Source: a virus
Virus record (IMG/VR): IMGVR_UViG_3300043774_000033
Span: 1-26,218 of that record
Direction: 5' to 3' (one strand)
Length of the DNA stretch: 26,218 nucleotides
Shown: positions 21,479 through 26,218 of the stretch, piece after piece
Numbering within the stretch: position 1 is the first letter of the stretch
How the letters are laid out: the number at the start of each line of letters is the position of its first letter
Position numbers and translations under genes: made by a program
The notes under the pieces: generated by a model
The model's database searches: none
What the model was told of the DNA's origin: nothing
Seen by the model: only the letters and a program-made list of their open reading frames with translations

Positions 21479-22335
21479 TATAACACTCCGATTGTCTTAA
21501 TAGGCTTTACATACTTAGAAAGTATCTTGTCTACAAGCAGATTCCCTGTTCCTTCAAAAACTTGTCCGTCAAACTTAATCTTAAACTGATCCGTATTGTA
21601 GTCCGCTATGTACCGCTTATAATAGTCTAGCTTACCACAAGCAATATCTTCTATAAGTAGCTCTGTAGCCCTCACAAGGTCTCCTGGAAGGGTTTTATAG
21701 CCTACCTCAAGCACAAACTTGTAGTCATAGTTTTTAGGAAAAGCTGATCCGTAAAACAACGGGTAGTCTTGCATGTCTGATCCTGCTCCAGGGAGAAGGT
21801 TAGGTGCGGCATCATCTCTGTTTAGAGTTCCCGTATAGCTTTGAGTAATTGCAGTCTTGTCTGCGGTAATCTCATAATATCTGTCTGTTACCAAAACGTT
21901 ATTTTCGTATACAGACAAAATCTTTTTACCGTCGATCCAGAGCGGGATATAGTCTGCTCCTAGTCCGCTGGTTTCAAAAACCTTTTTGCGATAGTAAAAT
22001 CCTCCATCAACAATTGAGTCAATTATTGCTCTAGCCAACTCTTCATGCTTTGCATATTCGCCAATTTCAGAAAGGGTCGTCCCCTTTGTTTTTGGGTCCA
22101 CATATGGCCTGGTGATGTCTACATAAGTGCTATCGGTAAAGATATCAACTTGATAAGAGTTGTCATATTCTTGTGGAAGCTCTACAAGAACTTCTGAATC
22201 TGCATTGGATGTAATAGTTAGAGTGGTTACTGAGTTGTCCGCCAGGTCACGGACGATTACTGGATATGGTGTAGATGGGTTTTCTACTCCAATCCTAGCA
22301 ACCGTGTTGTAGGGTGGTACCCTCAGAATTTCCAT
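21478..22335 (-). CDS. Head-tail connector / adaptor with N-terminal beta domain (285 aa)
   Basis: Residues ~1-85 look like a small Ig-like beta domain (YPVIVRDLADNSVTTLTITS, SEVLVELPQEYDNSYQVDIF). Residues ~205-285 hold the helical adaptor-type segment (LVRATELLIEDIACGKLDYY, LLVDKILSKYVKPI) familiar from gp6/gp15-like connectors that bind the portal ring. The middle part (PLWIDGKKILSVYENNVLVT, RYYEIT) is beta-rich and may be an insert. The ATG at 22335 is preferred over an upstream in-frame start because it follows the previous stop by only a few bases and has GGAAAG upstream. It works in the head neck; confidence rests on order and the C-terminal pattern. Confidence 0.72.
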   Translation of the reverse strand: MEILRVPPYNTVARIGVENPSTPYPVIVRDLADNSVTTLTITSNADSEVLVELPQEYDNSYQVDIFTDSTYVDITRPYVDPKTKGTTLSEIGEYAKHEELARAIIDSIVDGGFYYRKKVFETSGLGADYIPLWIDGKKILSVYENNVLVTDRYYEITADKTAITQSYTGTLNRDDAAPNLLPGAGSDMQDYPLFYGSAFPKNYDYKFVLEVGYKTLPGDLVRATELLIEDIACGKLDYYKRYIADYNTDQFKIKFDGQVFEGTGNLLVDKILSKYVKPIKTIGVL

Positions 22336-22339
22336 TATA

Positions 22340-22732
22340 TTACTTTCCGAATGCGTTAGCGACTTCTTCTGGTGTTGCAAGCCTTACGTGACCACGAGTC
22401 AGCCAGACTTCAGCTTTTGCTTTACTAACAATATTATAACCACGGTTTAGGTGTCCGTAGCCATCCCAGAATACGTTTTTGGTTGAAAACAAAGCAACCT
22501 TGTCTTCTTCCTTTTTTGCAGATGCAGGCTTTTCTTTTTTAGAAAGGTCCGCCTTTCCTGATCCAATTACTCCATCGGCAACTAGGGTTAGGGCTGGCTT
22601 TTTTGGTGCTTTTGAATCTGCTGTTTTTGATGATATGATTGAATCGTCAATTGATGAAGACGACTCCGTTACTTTTCCAGCTTTAATCTTTAGCTGGTCT
22701 GCAACAATGTCTGTGTTTGTAGTGTCGTTCAT
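22340..22732 (-). CDS. Small capsid-adjacent protein (130 aa)
   Basis: The first ~75 residues are Ser/Lys/Asp-rich and probably disordered. The last ~50 form a compact domain (FWDGYGHLNRGYNIVSKAKA, then WLTRGHVRLATPEEVANAFG). A gene of this size between capsid and connector in similar phages is usually annotated as hypothetical or a head-associated protein; decoration, or a plug for the head-tail joint, are both possible. The ATG at 22732 is chosen over a TTG at 22750 because it has AGGAGG just upstream. It has its own promoter and is separated from the capsid gene by a terminator, suggesting dosage independent of the capsid protein. Confidence 0.78.
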   Translation of the reverse strand: MNDTTNTDIVADQLKIKAGKVTESSSSIDDSIISSKTADSKAPKKPALTLVADGVIGSGKADLSKKEKPASAKKEEDKVALFSTKNVFWDGYGHLNRGYNIVSKAKAEVWLTRGHVRLATPEEVANAFGK

Positions 22733-22749
22733 AGTTCCTCCTACTATCA

Positions 22750-22758
22750 ATTATATCA
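22750..22758 (-). promoter_or_regulatory. Extended -10 promoter (TGATATAAT) after the capsid terminator
   Basis: Minus-strand TGATATAAT begins 13 nt after the terminator stem. The predicted start near 22743 leaves a ~11-nt leader that still contains the AGGAGG Shine-Dalgarno (22737-22742) of the gene starting at 22732. No good -35 is seen. Confidence 0.6.
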
Positions 22759-22771
22759 GATAATAAGAAGA

Positions 22772-22795
22772 GGGCAGAAGCCTAAGCTCCTGCCC
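22772..22795 (-). terminator. Rho-independent terminator after the major capsid gene
   Basis: Minus strand: GGGCAGGAGC pairs with GCTTCTGCCC (10 bp, one G-U) around a 4-nt loop TTAG. The following tract TCTTCTT is only partly T-rich, so termination may be incomplete. It lies 23 nt after the capsid stop. Confidence 0.72.
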
Positions 22796-22818
22796 CCATC
22801 AAATGGTTAGACTAAGAT

Positions 22819-23946
22819 TTAAGAATCTGAGCCGTCTGCGTCAGCGAACGCAATAGCGTCCTCTTCCTCCCAAGTTACACCAAAGCGTACGAATACTGTG
22901 TACTCGATTGTGTCTTTCTTTGGCTTGTACTCACGGTTTACAGTGATGTCTCTCTGGAAACCCCATACACGGTTAGCTGGGAATGTAAGGTCTACATATC
23001 CTGCTGGGTAGTAAGGAACTTCCTGAACGTCAATTCCAAGAACACGAGTAGTACGTGCTCCTCCGAATGTCTGTCCAGCGCCATCTAGGTAAGCCTGACG
23101 GTTTGCTGGGGTACCTGCTGGAGTACCAGCAAATGCCTCGGCAATAGCGTCTGCTAGAGTACCGTTGTTCTTAAGAATACCCTGGAACGCATCGGTTCCA
23201 GCGTAGAACTTAAGGTTTGACTTGATTGCACGATACTTACGTGGCATTGCAAGAATAATCTTCTGCATAACCTCTGGGGTCCATGCATTGTCAGATACTG
23301 TTACAACAGCCTCGTGTGCATCGTTGTTGGTCTTTACCTTGTTGACAAAGCCCTCCATGATACCAAGGAACGCACCGCTCTGGGTTGTTCCGATACCATT
23401 GATTGCTAGGTCTTCGATGTCATTGGCAAAGGCGTTTGTCATTAGACGAACCAAGTGGTCCTCTAGTGCAGCCCCTTCAATACCATCTTCAAGCGACTCA
23501 GCAGAAACTTCCCAATCAAGACGAATCTTTTTTGTGGTAAGCTCTACCTTGCTAAATGTAGCTCCAGTGTTTGTGTAGTCACCTGTTGCCTGTGCTGCTG
23601 CACGGATAACACGCTCTCCAACATTAACCTTCTCTAGCTCCATTGTGTTGGCTCGCATAGTTACACGACGACCATCTTTGGCGAGAACTGTAGCATCCCA
23701 TACGTAGTCAATAAAACGACGTGCCTGTTCAGGGCGTAGGATACCGCTTGCTGCATCACCCGAAGGATTTACGGCATTAGGACCAGTTGTAGTACCAAAG
23801 TTGGCAGTTGGAATGTTTCCAAGAGTTGAAGCTCCAGGATTTGTTACACCTCCAATGCCACCAGATGCGAATGCACCTTCTCCATTAAATAGCCCAGAAT
23901 CGGCTCCTGCGCTATCTGGATTGTTTTTAATAATCTCTTCCGACAT
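22819..23946 (-). CDS. Major capsid protein, HK97 fold (375 aa)
   Basis: Builds the icosahedral head. The first ~70 residues are Gly/Ser/Pro-rich and flexible (FASGGIGGVTNPGAS). The HK97-fold region follows: LRPEQARRFIDYVWDATVLA (N-arm and start of the fold), VELTTKKIRLDWEVSAESLE (E-loop/spine region), a long helix at EDHLVRLMTNAFANDIEDLA, and the C-terminal P/A-domain strands (YTVFVRFGVTWEEEDA). The start is the ATG at 23946 because TAGGAGGTG lies just upstream; the ATG at 23973 has no Shine-Dalgarno. There is no N-terminal scaffold (delta) domain, in agreement with a separate scaffold. Arg codons are mostly CGN and codon choice looks optimised for high expression. Confidence 0.93.
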   Translation of the reverse strand: MSEEIIKNNPDSAGADSGLFNGEGAFASGGIGGVTNPGASTLGNIPTANFGTTTGPNAVNPSGDAASGILRPEQARRFIDYVWDATVLAKDGRRVTMRANTMELEKVNVGERVIRAAAQATGDYTNTGATFSKVELTTKKIRLDWEVSAESLEDGIEGAALEDHLVRLMTNAFANDIEDLAINGIGTTQSGAFLGIMEGFVNKVKTNNDAHEAVVTVSDNAWTPEVMQKIILAMPRKYRAIKSNLKFYAGTDAFQGILKNNGTLADAIAEAFAGTPAGTPANRQAYLDGAGQTFGGARTTRVLGIDVQEVPYYPAGYVDLTFPANRVWGFQRDITVNREYKPKKDTIEYTVFVRFGVTWEEEDAIAFADADGSDS

Positions 23947-23972
23947 ATTGTCACCTCCTAAGTGATTTTTCA

Positions 23973-24518
23973 TTAATTAAATAAATCGGCAGTTTTGAGG
24001 AAACGTCCGCCCCATAGGGATTTTTCAACCATTACTGGTTGTTCCTGTACAATCTCGCCGAGATCGCCAGACTTACGGAAAGCGGTGTCTGCCTCCACAG
24101 CATCTACCCTCTTTCCAAACTCGTTAAACACGTCCTTGCTTGCAGTTACCTCATTTTTTACTGCTGCAATAGACTTGTGTAGTTCTGCAATTTGTTCAGC
24201 TTGTGCCTGAACTACTGCAGTTAGATCGCTAAAGGCTTTTGTGACAACATCTTTAACATCGGCAATAGATGCCTCAATTACTAGGGTGTCATCTGACTTC
24301 GATACTTCGTCAGCTGGAGCTTCCTCAGCAACTTCCTCAACTGCTACATCTTCAGAAGGAACATCGTCCGACTTTTCTGTAACCTCTGCCTCTGTTGCTT
24401 CTGCCTCAACTACTGCATCTGCCTCTGGAGCGACCTGTGATTCTTCAACAGCAGCGTCCTCAACTACAGCATCTTCTGCTGGAGCTTCTGGAGCTACCTC
24501 ATTTGTTGTGTCAGTCAT
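23973..24518 (-). CDS. Internal-start scaffolding protein nested in the protease gene (181 aa)
   Basis: The in-frame ATG at codon 253 of the protease gene is preceded, after 7 nt, by a perfect AAGGAGGT (24526-24533), the strongest Shine-Dalgarno noticed in the window. It falls exactly at the boundary between protease and acidic scaffold region. The product would start MTDTTNEVAPEAPAEDA and consist of the acidic Ala/Glu-rich stretch plus coiled coil. This arrangement is known for lambda C/Nu3, where the nested product is made in excess as scaffold around which the capsid protein assembles. The product has not been observed; the sequence supports it strongly. Confidence 0.8.
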   Translation of the reverse strand: MTDTTNEVAPEAPAEDAVVEDAAVEESQVAPEADAVVEAEATEAEVTEKSDDVPSEDVAVEEVAEEAPADEVSKSDDTLVIEASIADVKDVVTKAFSDLTAVVQAQAEQIAELHKSIAAVKNEVTASKDVFNEFGKRVDAVEADTAFRKSGDLGEIVQEQPVMVEKSLWGGRFLKTADLFN

Positions 24519-25274
24519 AGGACTTACCTCCTTGTTAATCTCAGTTTTAATGCCTTTAGCACTATCTACTAAGAACTTTATCATATCTGTTTTTTCGCTG
24601 TCAGTTTTTTCAACGAAACCTATGTTCTTCATCGGTGCACCAGTAAGTGGGCTAACCTCAGAATCATTATCGGACAAGGTTACGATACCGTTGTCTTGGT
24701 CGTAAAAAACATTTTCGATTACAGTGTCTGCAAGGTCACCCTTGATAACATCAACACCATCAACCTTTTCAACAGAAAGAACATTCGCAAACTGATTTGC
24801 TGGGCTATCTACAAGAGACAACTCGACAAGATCATATTCTTTGATAATGCGAATCTTTTTTTCCATACTCTCGTCATAAGCGTCATCCCACTTATTCATC
24901 TTACCACCAATAGAAAAACCAGACAAGGTTCCGTCTAGAACCTTTTCCCAGGTGCTTTGCGCACCCTTTGAAATATATGTAGACACATAGACACCAGAAT
25001 AAAACTTTTTGGACTCTGGATCGAAGTATTTGTCTTCCTTGAAAGCAACCATTTTTCCAACAGAAATTGGCTGGTGCATTTCACGGATGTTGCCACGGAA
25101 CTTTGAGAATGCCTTTACAGAAGCTTCTGCCGTTACAATATCTGCCTGCTTGTCTACGTTGTCAAGTGTGGCAAATCCAGAAACGATTCTTCGTTCCTCA
25201 TCAACCTTGCTGAAAGGCATCGACAGACGGACGCTGTCGCCCTCTGTATTCCAGTGTGCTTTAGATATAGTCAT
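23973..25274 (-). CDS. Prohead protease with C-terminal scaffold domain (433 aa)
   Basis: Residues ~15-170 fit a capsid maturation serine protease of the S78/XkdF-like group: H67 in REMHQPISVGK, S121 in GTLSGFSIGG, and the conserved DLVELSLVDSPAN at 148-160. Residues ~175-250 are a linker. Residues ~253-345 are Ala/Glu/Asp/Val-rich and acidic, followed by a coiled coil at ~350-400 (DLTAVVQAQAEQIAELHKSI), typical of a scaffold. It cleaves capsid and scaffold proteins during head maturation. The ATG at 25274 has no Shine-Dalgarno and the promoter lies so close that the mRNA should be leaderless. An internal start at 24518 would give the scaffold alone. Confidence 0.88.
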   Translation of the reverse strand: MTISKAHWNTEGDSVRLSMPFSKVDEERRIVSGFATLDNVDKQADIVTAEASVKAFSKFRGNIREMHQPISVGKMVAFKEDKYFDPESKKFYSGVYVSTYISKGAQSTWEKVLDGTLSGFSIGGKMNKWDDAYDESMEKKIRIIKEYDLVELSLVDSPANQFANVLSVEKVDGVDVIKGDLADTVIENVFYDQDNGIVTLSDNDSEVSPLTGAPMKNIGFVEKTDSEKTDMIKFLVDSAKGIKTEINKEVSPMTDTTNEVAPEAPAEDAVVEDAAVEESQVAPEADAVVEAEATEAEVTEKSDDVPSEDVAVEEVAEEAPADEVSKSDDTLVIEASIADVKDVVTKAFSDLTAVVQAQAEQIAELHKSIAAVKNEVTASKDVFNEFGKRVDAVEADTAFRKSGDLGEIVQEQPVMVEKSLWGGRFLKTADLFN

Positions 25275-25283
25275 ACTAGTACA

Positions 25284-25313
25284 ATTATAGGACCCTTTTT
25301 ACACAATTGTTAA
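25284..25313 (-). promoter_or_regulatory. Capsid-operon promoter, leaderless type
   Basis: Minus strand: TTAACA (25308-25313), 18-bp spacer, TATAAT (25284-25289). Nine nt later comes the ATG at 25274, so the start site should be 0-4 nt before it. This is the best -35/-10 pair found in the window and the only one of six without an extended TGn. Confidence 0.72.
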
Positions 25314-25315
25314 TA

Positions 25316-25356
25316 AGTTGTGGATATCTTATTAAAAACTGTGGAAAACTTATTCT
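25316..25356. repeat. 21-bp tandem repeat with DnaA-box-like cores upstream of the capsid promoter
   Basis: Two imperfect copies (AAGTTGTGGATATCTTATT and AAACTGTGGAAAACTTATT on the plus strand) are spaced exactly 21 bp apart, 15 of 19 bases identical. On the minus strand their cores read ATATCCACA and TTTTCCACA, close to the DnaA box TTWTNCACA. They lie just upstream of the -35. The outer copy extends a few bases past the portal stop codon. Confidence 0.6.
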
Positions 25357-26218
25357 GACGATCTGCCTTCTCCAGCTGGATTTCTTCCAGATGTTGTGGC
25401 TGGACCGTCTGATTGGTTGTTGGCCCTCTCCCTATCCCTTTGTCTGTTGTCTGCTAGATTAGCTCTAGTATCGGTGGCTTGCCTCGAAGATAGCTCAAAT
25501 GGCTCATCGCCATCAGAACGCTGAGGTAGCCCCAAAATTTCTCTGGCCTCGTTAGGCACCATGATTTGAGTCTTTACGTATCTTTCAAGAATCTGTGACT
25601 GGGTCACTTCGTCTGTCAGAGTTAGCTCGTTAAACTTTAGCTGAACAATGTCTGTCTTTTCACGAACAATCTTATTAATGATTTTTTCCAGGTTTCTCTG
25701 GGCTGGTCTAGCTACCTGCTCTTTAAAAGTACGGTCTTGAGCAATAGAAGCAGCGATGGCAGAGGCATCCCCTCCACCAATCTTAGATAGTGGAACTTGG
25801 TGAGCCACCAAGATGTCGTCACGGTTACGAATTCTATACTGGTTAAAGGATGCTTCCTGAACCCCATTCTCAATAGGCTCCATCTTAAACTCAACCTTGT
25901 TGTTGTCTGTGTCACCAGGCAATGGAATGTAAAGAGTTCTGTGAGACTGTCCTTTAAGATTTGTCTGCAAGAATCTGAACATCTTGTCTTCTGCGTCCCC
26001 AGAAAGCTTTGCACCCTTAAGAGTAACCACGTACCTTGGCACAGCCTTGTTTCCAAAGTAATCAATATTGTACTGGGAAGCTAGCTGGTCTCCGTGTAAA
26101 GAAGAAATTGCAGACATAATGTCAGGAATCCCGTAAAAAGTATTTAGTGGTGAGTATTCCTTATAGTGCAAAATTTCGTTTGGTCTTGGATCTCCTGTAA
26201 TTGGGTTTGCATTTTTTG
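25350..26218 (-). CDS. Portal protein, C-terminal part (cut by right edge)
   Basis: The frame is open to the right edge: codons beyond the apparent TTG start at 26171 continue in frame (GDPRPNEILHYKEYS), so the gene is partial and the real start is outside. PRPNEILHYKEYS followed by SPLNTFYGIPDIMSAI is the signature region of HK97/PBSX-type portal proteins. Residues further on (DILVAHQVPLSKIGG, then VPNEAREILGLPQR) are typical of the crown-side region. The last ~40 residues are Arg/Asn/Gly-rich and probably disordered. The portal forms the dodecameric vertex for DNA packaging and tail attachment. A 75-nt gap with repeats and a promoter separates it from the protease gene; terminase genes would be expected beyond the right edge. 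Confidence 0.9.
   Translation of the reverse strand, partial: KNANPITGDPRPNEILHYKEYSPLNTFYGIPDIMSAISSLHGDQLASQYNIDYFGNKAVPRYVVTLKGAKLSGDAEDKMFRFLQTNLKGQSHRTLYIPLPGDTDNNKVEFKMEPIENGVQEASFNQYRIRNRDDILVAHQVPLSKIGGGDASAIAASIAQDRTFKEQVARPAQRNLEKIINKIVREKTDIVQLKFNELTLTDEVTQSQILERYVKTQIMVPNEAREILGLPQRSDGDEPFELSSRQATDTRANLADNRQRDRERANNQSDGPATTSGRNPAGEGRSSE

Noticed and set aside
21477-21485. TGTTATAAT overlapping the start codon of the head closure gene
   Set aside because: It matches the extended -10, but the transcript would begin inside the gene, and the bases are explained by the GTG TTA TAATG end of the upstream gene and its stop-start overlap. Not counted as a promoter.
22334-22339. TATAAT overlapping the start of the connector gene
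   Set aside because: No TGn or -35, and the sequence is explained by the stop-start region; probably chance.
23947-23973. Upstream in-frame ATG for the capsid gene
   Set aside because: It overlaps the protease stop and has no Shine-Dalgarno, while TAGGAGGTG stands correctly before the ATG at 23946.
24241-24705. Plus-strand 154-codon frame very rich in Ser/Thr/Ala
   Set aside because: It is the complement of the Ala/Glu/Val-rich scaffold region; the low-complexity composition explains it.
1-26218. tRNA genes, CRISPR arrays, insertion sequences, diversity-generating retroelement repeats
   Set aside because: Looked for by eye and none seen; gaps between genes are all shorter than 100 nt and no long direct repeats were noticed.

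Overview
The window is a 26.2 kb stretch of a tailed (siphovirus-type) bacteriophage or prophage. It is AT-rich and coding-dense, with every supported gene on the minus strand, so it reads from right (high coordinates) to left. Gene order is the classic head-to-tail order: portal (cut by the right edge), a prohead protease/scaffold gene, major capsid protein, a small capsid-adjacent protein, head-tail connector genes, tail terminator candidate, major tail tube, two tail-assembly chaperones, a giant 2721-aa tape measure protein, a Dit-like protein, a 1471-aa tail-tip/hub protein and four further tail-tip proteins. The last 1.7 kb switches to a MerR-like DNA-binding protein, two small unknown genes and the N-terminal part of a DnaB-like replicative helicase that runs off the left edge. 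No terminase, lysis gene, integrase, tRNA or CRISPR array is visible.

The host is most likely an actinobacterium with an AT-rich genome (freshwater lineages would fit). The grounds are the style of the long tail chaperone's C-terminal half, extended -10 (TGnTATAAT) promoters, and two genes whose promoters are placed for leaderless mRNAs. This is inference from sequence style, not from a database match.

Transcription looks modular rather than one simple late operon. Six promoter-like sites lie in the short gaps before the protease, the capsid-adjacent gene, the tail tube gene, each of the two chaperones, and the 147-aa tail-tip gene. Five of them share an extended -10. Two hairpin terminators, after the capsid and tail tube genes, are placed immediately before such promoters. 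This would set high, separate dosage for the most abundant virion proteins. Elsewhere genes are packed with TAATG, TAGTG or ATGA stop-start overlaps, suggesting translational coupling.

The most notable points are: (1) two separate, paralogous chaperone genes, short and long, where most siphoviruses make the two forms from one gene by programmed frameshift; (2) a kinase-fold-like domain inside the tape measure protein, bracketed by two copies of a ~57-residue module that recurs near the C terminus; (3) a scaffold protein encoded in-frame inside the protease gene from an internal ATG with a perfect Shine-Dalgarno, while the outer gene has a leaderless-type promoter; and (4) a 21-bp tandem repeat with DnaA-box-like cores just upstream of the capsid-operon promoter.
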